DNA of 64,000 bases from Ypsolopha sequella (lineage: Eukaryota > Arthropoda > Insecta > Lepidoptera > Ypsolophidae): NCBI GenBank assembly GCA_934047225.1, contig OW203988.1:9644229-9708228 (forward strand), written 5' to 3'. Every line of letters starts with the position of its first letter. The first letter of the stretch is position 1. Positions 21,388 to 32,224 of this stretch are shown here, piece by piece. The position numbers and the translations under genes were made by a program. The notes under the pieces were generated by a model. The model ran no database searches, had not been told where the DNA came from, and worked only from the letters and a program-made list of their open reading frames with translations.

Positions 21388-24120
21388 TTACATCTGTTCG
21401 TCATCTGAACTACTCGAACTACCAGAGTCCGAGGTAAGTGATTGAAGACGAGAGGATCGGTTAACGTCTAAAGCTTGAACGTTAATCCATGGTCGCATTC
21501 TATCTGCCGCTACGACAGTTTGATACTTTTTTGTGTTAAACCCGGGTATGTTCGAAATCTCGTAACGATCATTACCTAAACATTTTGTCACCTTGAATGG
21601 GCCGACGAACTTAGGCAATAACTTTTTGCTTTTTCCATCGTTTTTGAAGCTGGTTTTTGTTATTTTTACTAGATCACCTAAAGAATATACAACCGCCGGC
21701 AATCGTTTTAAATCATATGCCTCTTTCTGACGTTCCTGGCTACGCTTTATATTTTCAGATGCCTTTTTTCTGATTGTCTCTATCTCTGATTGGACATGAT
21801 GACTAACATTTGTCGCGATTAGTACCGGTTGTGTGTCTAAGGACTTGTTTGAGTTGACTTGCGTCATTCGCTCGGAAAATGCGCTATCTTCAATGACTGT
21901 CTCATTATCAACAGACAAAGCAATAGGACCTACCAGAGTTTGATCAGGCAAGGACAAAGCGGCGGAGTCGCTGTTTGAAAGATCGCTAGTGGGGACAGTG
22001 TTATCTGCAAGAACTTGGTCAGGTGAGGGCACATCAACGGAATCGTGTGAAAGATCTTCAGTGAATAGCATGTTATCTAAAGGGCCATTTAGTTTTACCC
22101 CAAAGAGAAGTTCCGCGGGGCTTTTCTTGGTCGAAGCGTTGATGGTGTTGTTTATACCCCACTGTACTTTACCCAGTTGCTCATCCCAGATGCGTTCGTC
22201 TTTGCCATGATTTTGAGCTGATAAAGCGGTAAGAATGGTCTGATTAAACCTCTCAGCCTGTCCGTTTGCTCTGGGACAGGCAACTGCGTTCAGCACATGT
22301 TTGATACCTTTGCTGGTACAAAAATCTTTGAATTGGGATGATGTAAAAGCTGTACCCCGATCGGTAATGATTCTGCGCGGCACCCCGAAATCATTGAATA
22401 AATGATCCAGTGCCTTTATGACGTTTTTGGTTTTGGTATCGCGAACCGGTCTAGCAAAGAGGTATTTTGTAAATCCATCGACTATTGTCAGAATGTAGTT
22501 ATTTTGCGATTTACTTTTTATAAAAGGCCCCAAGTGATCTAGGTGCAGAGTGTTGAAAGGTTCTTCTGTTTTCTCTATTGGGTGTAGCAAACCAGTGCGC
22601 GTCCGAGCTGCACTATCCTTGTTATAGGCGCAGTCAATGCACGCAGCAACGTACTTTTTGACAAATCGCCTTAACTTTGGGAACCAGTAACGGGTCTGGA
22701 TTCGCTCTAAGGTTTTAGCAAAGCCAAAGTGGCCCACTTCGTCATGGTTGGCCTTGCAAATCTGCCACCTTGCGTCTTTGGGGATCACCAACCGTAAATC
22801 ATCACCAACGCGCCTATGTAAAGTGTGGTTCTTTATGGCATAGTTTTTCTTTATGTCCAACACTTCTTCATCGAGGGTAGGTTTCAAGATTTTCGTGATG
22901 CGTTGAAGTTCGGGATCAGCCATTTGAAGTGTCAGTATCCAATTTTCGCTGCTAATGTTCAGTGTGCTTACAACTTGTGACTGGACAACTTCATATGGCG
23001 GATTCCGACTCAAGGCGTCTACATGACTCATGCGGCAACCTGGTCGATACTCGATGGTGAAATCGTATTCGCTGATAAGCAGCCACCACCGAGCTATACG
23101 AGGAATTAAATCCCTCTTGGTCAAGGTTGTTCGGAGTGCATTGCAGTCTGTAAACACTGAAAATTTGAGGCCCAAAAGATAGGGTCGAAATTTCTTCAGC
23201 GAGCAAACCACAGCCAACGTTTCCAACTCATATGAATGTAAATGGCGTTCTTCTGGTGTGGTTTGTCTACTGAAGTAGGCTACAGGTTTCAACACTCTGG
23301 GGCTTGGTTGCCACTGCATTAAAATTCCGCCCAACCCCAGTGAGCTGGCATCAGTATGCACTTCTGTCTCTAGCTCGGGGTTGTATAATGCCAAAAGCGG
23401 TCGCTGGATAAGGTGGTCTTTCAGAGATGTGAAAGACTTAACCTGCTCAGAACTCCACTGCCATTGGGTGTCCTTCTTTAGAAGCGCAGTTAAAGGTCTG
23501 GCAATTTCTCCAAAGCCTCTTACAAACCGGCGAAAATAGCTTGCCAGACCCAAAAACTGTCGCACCTCGTGAACGTTGCGTGGTTCTGGAAAATCCCTCA
23601 CAGCCAAGATCTTTCTTTCGCTGGGCCTGATACCTTTGGGGAAAATTTCATATCCCAAATATTCGATTTTGGTATCGAAAAAACTGCACTTCGTCAGTTT
23701 CAAAGTCAATCCAGCCTCTTGAATAACCTTTAAGACATCTTCTAGCCTTTCAAACCCTTCATCAATAGTAGCAGATGGTATAAGGAGGTCATCCATGTAC
23801 ACTAGGGCAGTGTTAAATCGCCGGGCTCCTAAAATGTGGTTCATGGTTTTTTGAAATACCGATGGCGCATTTGCTAACCCGAACGGCATACGTAAAAACT
23901 CGTAATGTCCGTCCGGGGTCACAAATGCGGTTAAGTGACGGCTTTTTTCTGCCATTGGTATTTGGTAATAGCCGGAGGCTAAATCAAGCGTTATAAAATA
24001 CTTGTTACCACTCAAGTTGGAAAGCTGGTCGTCAATAAGGGGTAAAGGGTATTTATCTTTGACAGTTTTGTTGTTCAAGGCGCGATAATCAATGCAGAGG
24101 CGTGATTCTCCATTTTTTTT
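21388..24120 (-). CDS. pol: gypsy Pol: reverse transcriptase, RNase H, integrase
   Basis: Copies element RNA to DNA and integrates it. The open frame reaches an ATG at 24267, but the segment before about 24120 is out of phase with the protein family, so that ATG is not meaningful. Numbering from it: RT with LCIDYR near 57-62, LDLASGY (D95) and catalytic YMDD at 157-160; RNase H with HTDASS near 304-309; integrase zinc finger H508, H513, C543, C546; integrase triad D577, D636, E672 with 35 residues between the last two; a GPF-type module (KFVGPFKV) near the C-terminus; then a serine-rich acidic tail. All catalytic residues are present and the frame has no stop. RT motif 1 lies in the gag-protease frame, so translation needs the A10 slip to be bypassed or corrected. 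Confidence 0.93.
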   Translation of the reverse strand, partial: KKNGESRLCIDYRALNNKTVKDKYPLPLIDDQLSNLSGNKYFITLDLASGYYQIPMAEKSRHLTAFVTPDGHYEFLRMPFGLANAPSVFQKTMNHILGARRFNTALVYMDDLLIPSATIDEGFERLEDVLKVIQEAGLTLKLTKCSFFDTKIEYLGYEIFPKGIRPSERKILAVRDFPEPRNVHEVRQFLGLASYFRRFVRGFGEIARPLTALLKKDTQWQWSSEQVKSFTSLKDHLIQRPLLALYNPELETEVHTDASSLGLGGILMQWQPSPRVLKPVAYFSRQTTPEERHLHSYELETLAVVCSLKKFRPYLLGLKFSVFTDCNALRTTLTKRDLIPRIARWWLLISEYDFTIEYRPGCRMSHVDALSRNPPYEVVQSQVVSTLNISSENWILTLQMADPELQRITKILKPTLDEEVLDIKKNYAIKNHTLHRRVGDDLRLVIPKDARWQICKANHDEVGHFGFAKTLERIQTRYWFPKLRRFVKKYVAACIDCAYNKDSAARTRTGLLHPIEKTEEPFNTLHLDHLGPFIKSKSQNNYILTIVDGFTKYLFARPVRDTKTKNVIKALDHLFNDFGVPRRIITDRGTAFTSSQFKDFCTSKGIKHVLNAVACPRANGQAERFNQTILTALSAQNHGKDERIWDEQLGKVQWGINNTINASTKKSPAELLFGVKLNGPLDNMLFTEDLSHDSVDVPSPDQVLADNTVPTSDLSNSDSAALSLPDQTLVGPIALSVDNETVIEDSAFSERMTQVNSNKSLDTQPVLIATNVSHHVQSEIETIRKKASENIKRSQERQKEAYDLKRLPAVVYSLGDLVKITKTSFKNDGKSKKLLPKFVGPFKVTKCLGNDRYEISNIPGFNTKKYQTVVAADRMRPWINVQALDVNRSSRLQSLTSDSGSSSSSDDEQM

Positions 24121-26185
24121 TTCGCACCAGTAGTATAGGGCTGGCATAATTTGAGTCTGATTCTTGTATAATTTCATTTTCGACAAGTTCATCAACCATT
24201 TCCCTAACTTTTTGGCGTTCGTGATGCGAGAGACGGTAAGGCCTGTAAACAACGGGAGTGTTGTCATGCAGGTCTATGCTCATTGCTGTTCCCTTTGCGC
24301 AACCTAGTTCGCCAAGATTTGTCGCAAAACAGTTACGATATTTCTGCAATAGCTCGTATAGTTTGTCTTGCACATTCTCCCCAACGTTGTCTGCTACTTT
24401 AACATCGGACTTATTTAAAGGCGGGAGATCGCTACATTTCCTATCTGTTTGGACGATAAATGTCTTAGTCTCCCCGATCGGACGAACTCGGGCTATCAAT
24501 CGGTCAGCTTTGAAAACGATTGGGGCATTTGTCAGCGCGGAAACAAACAATACTGCCTTTCCTTCATCAACTCTATAACAACCTTGATGCAATTGATATT
24601 CCTGAGTTGGGGTAAGTCTGGTGCTCCCGTCAGTGTAGATATCACCCGACAAAGGTTCTTTCGAATAAACTTCCACTAACCCACCTTTGTTAATTGTCGC
24701 ATCCCTGATGACATAGAGATCAATGGTTCCTTCTGCTCTGTCAGGAACACCAGACGGGGTGTGATAAAATGTAAGTCTTTCAGCGTCTTTCAAGACAGTC
24801 ACTGATTCAAGTTCAGTGAAGTTTTGCCCTATTAGCAATGGGGTACCTAAAAATGTATCATCAACGACCAAGACATCTAACTCCGCGTCGATTTCATCTA
24901 TCCTAACGCTTACAGTGGACTTAAATCTTGGAGTGACTGTGGAGTTTCCAAAACCTTTTATTGTTGGTACAACAGTTTCCTTTTTTGAAAGCCTGAGAGC
25001 CTTTGCGTCTGATAATCTTATGAGACTGCACTCACTTCCGAAGTCCACGTACGCATCCACCAAAGTACCATTCGCGCAGATAGTTTTATAAAATTTCTCA
25101 TTAGAGCTATTTGGGGTTGTGATGGTAACAGACTGAGAACGGGTTGCTTCTGTAAATCTCATGTCCATTGGTTCTTTAGCAAGATCAAGGGATATGTTAA
25201 TCATCTCCGGCGCCCTACAAGACTCTACTCGTAAAACTTTTTTTTCGGATGAATTATTTTGGCCACCGGCGCCACTAACTGTTGATTGTTGCAAGGGTTT
25301 TCTCACGCAATTCTCAGAGTTATGGCCTACTCTTCCACACTTAACGCATTTCGTAAGGGGCTTGCTACAGGTATGGAAAGTATGACCCCGTTCGTTGCAA
25401 TTGAAGCAGACTACCTCTCTCCCTCTGTTGTTAAAAGATCGAAACTGATTGTTGCCCACCGGACGGGCATCCCAGCGTTTAAAAGTATTAGGAACAAATG
25501 CACCTCGTGGATTTTCTTTTGGCTGCTGCGACGCAAGAAAACTTAAAAGATCCTCTGGTTCTTCACACTTAAGGGCTTGTGCCCCGCTCCTAACTGAACT
25601 ATCTGATAAGCCGTATATTATACAATCAACCGCCTTGCGACCGACAATCTCGCACCTGCTTAAAAGCGACAGTTTATCATAGAAATAATCTTTAAGAGTT
25701 TCGTCTGTGCGAGATTTTCGGTTCAGCATCTCTTCCAGCTTTTTGCCAAAATTCATATCATTCGGAAAAGCCTTTTTAAATTTAGACTGCCACTCGGTCC
25801 AAGAATGATCAATCGAGGAAAGAGACTCGTACCATTTCTTTGCTAAGCCACTCAATTTTTGAAGAGCGTAGTGTATTGTTTGCTTATCGTCCCATTTGTA
25901 AATAGCAGCACACTCGTTGACCTTTCTAAGCCAACGCTCGACATCCTGGGCTTTATTGCTGGGGTCGAATTCGGGGACTACGTTAGTAGTTGAATTTATT
26001 TTACTTGGTACGTTTTGAAGTGCAGTAATAATCTTCATTAAGTCCTCCGCCGACATCCCTGATCTAGACTTTTTGCTGCTGGGTTCTTCGTCATCGTCAC
26101 TTGAAGACTTGCGGCGACGCCGCCTCCGAGGACGAGGAGGCGTGGCGCTCTCATTGGTTTCATCATCACCTGAAAGTTTCGGCAC
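24089..26185 (-). CDS. gag: gypsy Gag-protease with start of RT
   Basis: Structural protein plus aspartic protease. The open frame begins right after a stop at 26186-26188 and its first codon is GTG; the first in-frame ATG is at 26056 (residue 44), so the start is uncertain. Residues 10-45 are basic and serine-rich. Residues 75-225 are capsid-like (with ERWLRKVNECA and KKWYESL). Two CCHC zinc knuckles follow at 260-273 and 280-293 (C260, C263, H268, C273). A retropepsin-type active site is DFGSE at 381-385, where D-T/S-G is usual, so F replaces T/S. The last 60 or so residues are the RT N-terminus, ending at the A10 frame break. Confidence 0.9.
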   Translation of the reverse strand: MPKLSGDDETNESATPPRPRRRRRRKSSSDDDEEPSSKKSRSGMSAEDLMKIITALQNVPSKINSTTNVVPEFDPSNKAQDVERWLRKVNECAAIYKWDDKQTIHYALQKLSGLAKKWYESLSSIDHSWTEWQSKFKKAFPNDMNFGKKLEEMLNRKSRTDETLKDYFYDKLSLLSRCEIVGRKAVDCIIYGLSDSSVRSGAQALKCEEPEDLLSFLASQQPKENPRGAFVPNTFKRWDARPVGNNQFRSFNNRGREVVCFNCNERGHTFHTCSKPLTKCVKCGRVGHNSENCVRKPLQQSTVSGAGGQNNSSEKKVLRVESCRAPEMINISLDLAKEPMDMRFTEATRSQSVTITTPNSSNEKFYKTICANGTLVDAYVDFGSECSLIRLSDAKALRLSKKETVVPTIKGFGNSTVTPRFKSTVSVRIDEIDAELDVLVVDDTFLGTPLLIGQNFTELESVTVLKDAERLTFYHTPSGVPDRAEGTIDLYVIRDATINKGGLVEVYSKEPLSGDIYTDGSTRLTPTQEYQLHQGCYRVDEGKAVLFVSALTNAPIVFKADRLIARVRPIGETKTFIVQTDRKCSDLPPLNKSDVKVADNVGENVQDKLYELLQKYRNCFATNLGELGCAKGTAMSIDLHDNTPVVYRPYRLSHHERQKVREMVDELVENEIIQESDSNYASPILLVRKKKWRITPLH
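24111..24124 (-). other. Homopolymer frame break between gag-protease and RT
   Basis: On the minus strand an A10 run interrupts the RT N-terminal segment. The upstream frame terminates shortly after it and the downstream frame continues the RT domain without loss. A one-base length change in the run would account for this. It may be a real mutation, a sequencing or assembly error, or a slippage site. Confidence 0.85.
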
Positions 26186-26619
26186 TTACTGTTCTTTCCT
26201 TATAATCAAGACAATTCATAGGTAAGCCTATCTAATTACTCCACAATGAAAGCACTAAATGAATTGAATAATATTTCATGTATTCGTAAATTGGAAATTT
26301 GGAAAGCGTACGTGCAAAACTAGGGGCAAGCATTATGCGTAATGTAAACTTATATTTGTACTCGAATCGTGGGTTCATGCACCCAAAGAAGAGCGTCCTA
26401 GTTTTGGACTAGTCTATTGGTGTGACAAATCACAGATATTTATTATCAAAATTATAAAGAGTCGAACGGAAAACTCTCTGCTGGAACGATGACGATCGTG
26501 TGAACGTCATTGCAGCAATTGTATGCATTTAATAATTACTTGTAACGTACATGTATGTTTTTTGAATAACGACTGTATTATATATACTTTATTATTATCA
26601 CCTTCACGGCCGCAGAATC

Positions 26620-27258
26620 TTATTACAGCACACCTACATGGCCGCATAATCATTATTATAACAGCACACATACATGGCTGTGTCTATCAAACGGCTCACC
26701 TACATGGCCGCACCATCATTACTATAACAGCACACATACATGGCTGTGTCTATCAAACGGCTCACCTACATGGCCGCACCATCATTACTATAACAGCACA
26801 CATACATGGCTGTGTCTATCAAATGGCTCACCTACATGGCCACATCATTACTATAACAGCACACATACATGGCTGTGTCTATCAAATGGCTCACCTACAT
26901 GGCCACATCATTACTATAACAGCACACATACATGGCTGTGTCTATCAAATGGCTCACCTACATGGCCATATCATTACTACAACAGCACACATACATGGCT
27001 GTGTCTATCAAATGGCTCACCTACATGGCCATATCATTACTACAACAGCACACATACATGGCTGTGTCTATCAAATGGCTCACCTACATGGCCACATCAT
27101 TACTATAACAGCACACATACATGGCTGTGTCTATCAAATGGCTCACCCACATGGCCATATCATTACTATAACAGCACACATACATGGCTGTGTCTATCAA
27201 ATGGCTCACCTACATGGCCATATCATTACTATAACAGCACACATACATGGCTGTACTT
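26620..27258. repeat. 63/66-bp minisatellite in the gypsy leader
   Basis: About ten tandem units. Each unit is itself two related half-units, 'cacacatacatggctgtg' and 'ctcacctacatggccac'. The first units are 66 bp and the later ones 63 bp. Because both lengths are multiples of three, one plus-strand frame (26523-27287, 254 codons) stays open through the array with a histidine-rich period (AHLHGHIIT..AHIHG). That strand is antisense to the element and I regard the frame as a by-product. Confidence 0.9.
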
Positions 27259-27527
27259 TAATGCTAGGTACTGGGGAACTCTCATAAATCGCAACTGGTA
27301 GTGCAGGTAAATAAAAAATAATTAATCTCAAAATCAATTATAGCTTCAGCCCACCTAGCACATAATGATAAATTTATGCTGTGACATCTTTAAAGTAAGT
27401 GGTCTGGATAATGTCATAAGTAAATTAAGGTTTATTCAATAAATTTACGTCCCATACGCTAAACATAAAGCCTCGTAGATAATGTTTCAATTACTGTTAC
27501 CTACATTACGATATACAGTAAAATAAA

Positions 27528-27770
27528 CGGAGAGTAGCCCCGATCATATTATACTGCATACATTAATTAAAGAATTAGTTTAATGAACGATAACTTTATC
27601 GGGGTGTAGCCCCGACCGAAAGTATCGCACGCATTTTACCAATCATTCTAAACTAAAGTATAGAAGTTTCATACAGTAAAATTGCCGGAGAGTAGCCCTG
27701 GCCTAATTGTACTGTATGATGCTGTTGAATTAGCCCAATGCGATGGTAACTTTATCGGGGTGTAGCCCCG
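27528..27770 (-). ncRNA. Four similar stem-loops in the gypsy leader
   Basis: On the minus strand: CGGGGCTACACCCCG at 27756-27770 and again at 27600-27614 (5-bp stem, CTACA loop); CGGGGCTACTCTCCG at 27528-27542 (one G-U); and a 7-bp stem with one mismatch and CTACT loop at 27684-27702. They form two tandem modules, each with one of each type. The role is unknown; packaging or dimerisation signals are possible. Confidence 0.6.
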
Positions 27771-28091
27771 ACCAAAAGTACCGTGTACATTTTGCTAATA
27801 CATATATATTTTTTTTTTTTTTTTGGCACTTAATTCGAAATATTACGTTAATCCCTTGCAGTAGCCGATTCATTAACAGTCTAGCTCTACTACTGACACG
27901 GGCCCAACTTTTCTAGCGCTTGGGAGAAAACTCACTAAACAAAAAATAAAGGAAAAATAATAATTCAAATAGATTAAATTGATACCAGACCACTTGCTAT
28001 TCCATACATAAGGGTTTACACATTGATAAATTGAGATTTACTTACGGTTTTTATCCGACATAGCTCGCAGGTTACTATCGCACTTCTGAAT

Positions 28092-28639
28092 TATAAAAAA
28101 AAACTCTTAACACTTGCACACAATTATTTTATTCTTGTGGTTTATACAATAAATAACTTTACTCCTCTTTAAAACTTTATTCGATTAAGTCTCTGTAAAA
28201 TACAACGGCCAGTTTCCACCACTGCCGACAACCGACTGCCTCTTTTTCGAAAAACTCATTCCTGAGCTCGTCTATCCCCACTCGACCCGGCAGCCCGTGG
28301 CGGGCAAGCGCACGTGCTGCCACAAAGTCGAACGACCAATAGCAGCTCGAGACAAACCAAATCAGATTCCTATTATGTTATTATTCGATTTGACTATGTA
28401 ATTATTACCTTAAAACATTATACAATTATCTTAATTATTTTATAAAGCATAATTCGGAATTGATTCATATTTAAAACAGTTCTTTAACAAATAAGGATCG
28501 AAACAAACTGACCTCTACCTATGGTGAGGACGAGTACTGAATCATACAAGTACTAATTACTTTTAAATCCACTTATGATAATTATTACTACATACAATTA
28601 TTCTCTAAAATCAAACGCTATTTTTAACAAATCACAACA
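28092..28639 (-). repeat. 5' LTR of the gypsy element
   Basis: 548 bp, the same as 20534-21082 apart from one fewer A in a run. It presumably carries the promoter; no TATA box was assigned. Confidence 0.93.
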
Positions 28640-29214
28640 TAATAAAGCAACGTATTCAAACAAAGCCTTTCCCTTTTACATAAAAATACCCAACCTAAGT
28701 CCGCCACAGCCACCGGTAGCGACAAACGCAAGTAATCGCGACCAACCTTTCCTGAGTACGTTCAAAAATTCACAAATTGTCACTATTATTGTAACTCTGA
28801 CACCAGGGCAACCTGTGGCGCTTCACCGAGTTTCTGAACGCTCAGCGTTCGCAACGATATCTCGCGGCACGTCAATAGTCACTCGTAGAAGACATTACGG
28901 GAGTTTCTGGCACAGTTAGTTCTTAGTTCCTGAACAGCCACAATGTAAAACTGTCCTAACAACAGTGCTGGATTTCGGGTAAGTGTTCTTTGGACTTCTA
29001 ATGGGAGAGTCGGAGATGTTGGGGGACCAAGTACCCGAGTCTATTTCGGATATGGATACAGAAGTTGGATGTTGTATGTTAAAATTCTTTTCAGCATTTA
29101 GAATATAATCAACACAAATCGACGACAAATATATTTACATTTTTTTACAAACAGATTGATTAGAAAAACAGAGCATTGAAACTCATTTGTGTCAATCTCC
29201 TAGATTTACATTAA
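28640..29214. other. Intergenic sequence
   Basis: A moderately GC-richer patch lies at 28690-28920. I see no gene. Confidence 0.4.
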
Positions 29215-29577
29215 AGGAGGTTTTTGCATAATTGGAAATGGATGACTGGATGTATGTATGGATGTTTGTTACTCCTTCACGCCGTAAATACTGAACCAAT
29301 TAGGCTGAAACTTTGCACAAATGTAGTTCCAGACCTGGAATAGGACATAGGCTACTTTATATCCCATAAATCAGTTCCCATGGGATGGCAATGGGGTGTA
29401 AAGTTCCTATAGAAAAGTGATGTACTGTTACTCTTTCACGCCGTTGAATATTAGTGGGATGGGATAGTGAGGGTGATGGGATGTGATAGTGGCATTGGTG
29501 GGATGGGATGGGATGGGATTCGATACGACTATACAAAATCTTAACCAACGCGGGCGAAGCCGCGGGCAAAAGCTAGT
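29215..29577 (+). mobile_element. Helitron-like non-autonomous element (Lep1 type)
   Basis: Contains 'gttactccttcacgccgtaa', 'ggctgaaactttgcac' and 'aggctactttatatccc', and ends with a GC hairpin 'cgcgggcgaagccgcgg' followed by 'gcaaaagctagt'. A hairpin about 10 bp before CTAGT is the Helitron 3' signature. A GGGAT-rich microsatellite lies at 29455-29520. The 5' end is indistinct. It encodes nothing. Confidence 0.75.
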
Positions 29578-30232
29578 AGATAATAAATATAACAATGAAA
29601 AGATAAATATGAACTTAAAGGTGTTTAGTTCGAAGAACTTTGGCTTTAAATGAAACTAAAGGACATACTGAAAAAACAATTAAATGAAGCAAACTGACAT
29701 AAATTATTGTATTTTTTATTATTATAAATTATTTTGTTTTTAAATAAACCTTGACTTTTTAAGGTTGCAAAAATTGTTTATTATATGCATATGAAATTAG
29801 TTGAAACATTTATTCTCTTTCTTTCAACTGTACTTATTACATTTTAACTGTTTACGTCAACTTCTATTTAGTGCAATGCTCTATTCAGATTTTTAATTAA
29901 AAACATTATCACAAAAATAAAAGCCGCTACAATAGCTACAATGTTCACAAACCAACAACCTGATCCGAGAGAAAACTATAAAACTTAGGGTACCTACTTG
30001 ACTAACGGCAGACATGAAAGCGCAAAGAAAACTAGCCCCTTTGCGTTTGATATAAGGTTGTTGTACTCTATTAAATGTTATCTATTTCTATTATAATCTA
30101 GTAACTTTTTTGTTTTTATTAATATTAATGTTTTTATTCACTAAGATTTGATACAATTTCGAGATAATATTGGACAAAGTAGTAATTGTAAGACATAAGA
30201 CATTTTTTTCATAATTATTGTAACACGTTACA
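29578..30232. other. AT-rich intergenic sequence
   Basis: Nothing recognised. Confidence 0.4.
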
Positions 30233-30592
30233 GGTGGTAGAGCTGATGCCGGGCTCGACTATGGAGGTACCACCATCTTACTTGAAGGGTCTTGAAGTAA
30301 TTCGGGGAAGAGTAAGAGGACAGCTCACAGGCAAAAAACCAGGAGGCCCACCATACCTGGGACCGATGGATGGCGGTATATCCATCCCTAATAGCCGGGC
30401 TTTATATGGAACAGACTGGTGACGGGCAGCGGCGTCACTGGGGCGAGGGTTCCGGCACCGCGCTCACCAACCCGCCTGCCCAGCGTGTGTGAGTATGGGC
30501 AATTCTTCCAGGACGACCGCCTGGAGTGGCAAAGACCTGGAAAGGCTTATGTCCAGCAGTGGATGAACTAGGCTGATGAATGGGTGGATGTA
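30233..30592 (+). repeat. LINE-like retroposon 3' tail, copy 2
   Basis: Same family as 8722-9135 and 61480-61850: 'ggaggtaccaccatcttac', 'gacgggcagcggcgtcact', 'gtccagcagtggatgaac' and a GATGAATGGGTGGATG tail. Confidence 0.75.
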
Positions 30593-32224
30593 ACACGTCA
30601 TTATAGAATTTAACATAATATCATAAATATAAATTAAATCAAAATTAAACTAAGTCAAACATTTTATGAAAATTAAACAAATCTAAACTAAATTAGTTTA
30701 AAATCTTCAAATTTATTTAAATCTAAGCAATATACAGTCCCAACATGGAGCCCAAGGATCTACTATCTACTATGGTATCTACCTCACTAACCCGACACAG
30801 TCAATTAATTTACAGTACAAATTAAAACACATCAGCCGTTTATATAACACAAACTTGTCTTGTTTATGCCCGTATTTAATTAAATTCTATAAGTGGCTTA
30901 GATGGTGACGTGGTATTGATGCTATATTTTGGTATAATTTGTCTCAGACCGCATTAAGAGGCTATGCGAATTTTATTTTTGTTACTGTCACTCCAAGCGA
31001 AAAATCGCGCAGTGCGAGGGGGGCGGATTCAGGGCAAAAAGGAAAAAAGTTGGTTTTATATTTTTATTAAAAAAACTAAAATAGCTAGCAAAATTTCAAA
31101 TATCAAATCGCTAGATATTGTTAAAACACACCTAATAAAATATGTTTGAGTTCTGTATATGGTTTCTATTTGTCAAACGAGGAGAAAAAGTGTGTTTGAA
31201 GACCTCATTTCAACAATTATTTCTATCGAGCGAAATTTATCCAAACATGTTTTCCAATTTCAAAACCCTAGATTATATAGTCAAAATGCATATACCAGAA
31301 ACTGATTATAATTTTCCGTGTATTTCATGAAATACACAGAAAAGAAACACCCGTATTTTTTTCGCATATCGCCTTAACGAGGTCTTCCCAGAGTTCCCAG
31401 TCAGTTTTGAGTTACATTCCGAACCCAACTTGCAAATTAATGAAAGACGCTATTTGCAAAATGATTCGTTTCAAGAACGGTTACTTTGTGTTAAAAAATT
31501 GTTATTTGTGCACAGTTGTAAAACCTAAAGTCTAAGCTTGATTTATAAGAATGGGAAAGGAAGTGGAAAGAAGAAGTGCATCGTGGCAGTACACAAAAAA
31601 AACGAAATAATCGTCCAAACCCGAGTTTAGGACAAACTAGTTTTGCCTAGACCAAACTAGTTTTTCGGAAATCTCAGAAATCTTTCAGCGCAGAAACGAG
31701 CTGGTATGTTAGATTAGAAGGTTAGGTGTGGCGATTGGCGAGTTGCTGGACGTGGAGTCATGTATTTCATATAAGTTTTAATGTGTTTTCTTACAAACCA
31801 TATTTCCCATTAGGTTGTTTAGAAAATGACGATTTATGACAAATAATAATTAAGGGCGCTTGCTATTTTCACTAATGTATACTAGAAAAAGTTCATATTT
31901 TTATAGCAGGTCGCGGACGACACGACTGAAAGTTTTGTCTAGATATATTATACATAGTTACACGAGTTACATATTTTCATGAGACATACTGAATCACAAA
32001 TTGCTTGACAATATTATTTATTTTCAAATATTTGGAATATTCAGACCATGGCGCATTTTTATCCAATTATTGTTTTTAGTGGGATATCCAAATAATAATA
32101 ATTGTTATTATCTAACCAGTTTTTTTTCATTCGCCGGATATACCCTACTTTATCAGTATCATACCGCAGATTCTCAAGCAGAAATTATTGTATAAATCAA
32201 CAACACTGATCGCACTAAATAAAA
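30593..32224. other. AT-rich intergenic sequence
   Basis: About 1.6 kb with no gene or known repeat. Several ~60-codon open frames are AT-rich and unconvincing. Confidence 0.4.

Larger units (their letters stand above)
26186..28091 (-). promoter_or_regulatory. Long gypsy leader (5' UTR)
   Basis: About 1.9 kb between the 5' LTR and gag, long for this family. It contains a minisatellite (26620-27258), four similar hairpins (27528-27770) and a T15 run near 27810. The position just inside the 5' LTR should hold the primer-binding site (minus strand 'attcagaagtgcgatag'), but I could not match it to a tRNA. Confidence 0.7.
20534..28639 (-). mobile_element. Ty3/gypsy LTR retrotransposon, ~8.1 kb, young
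   Basis: Two LTRs of 549 and 548 bp match base for base by eye except for the length of one A run, and are flanked by TAAT (20530-20533, 28640-28643). On the minus strand the order is 5' LTR, a 1.9-kb leader, gag-protease, reverse transcriptase, RNase H, integrase, 3' LTR. Pol order RT-RH-IN defines Ty3/gypsy. There is no envelope gene: only about 300 bp separate integrase from the 3' LTR. LTR identity implies recent insertion. The only obvious defect is a one-base frame change in an A10 run between gag-protease and RT. Confidence 0.95.

Noticed and set aside
26620..27258. CRISPR-like array
   Set aside because: Units are contiguous without variable spacers and the context is a eukaryotic retrotransposon.
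26523..27287. 254-codon histidine-rich open frame as a gene
   Set aside because: It is the translation of a minisatellite whose unit length is a multiple of three, antisense to the gypsy element, with no independent support.
28575..28919. 114-codon plus-strand frame
   Set aside because: It begins inside the LTR and runs into flanking DNA; no motif.
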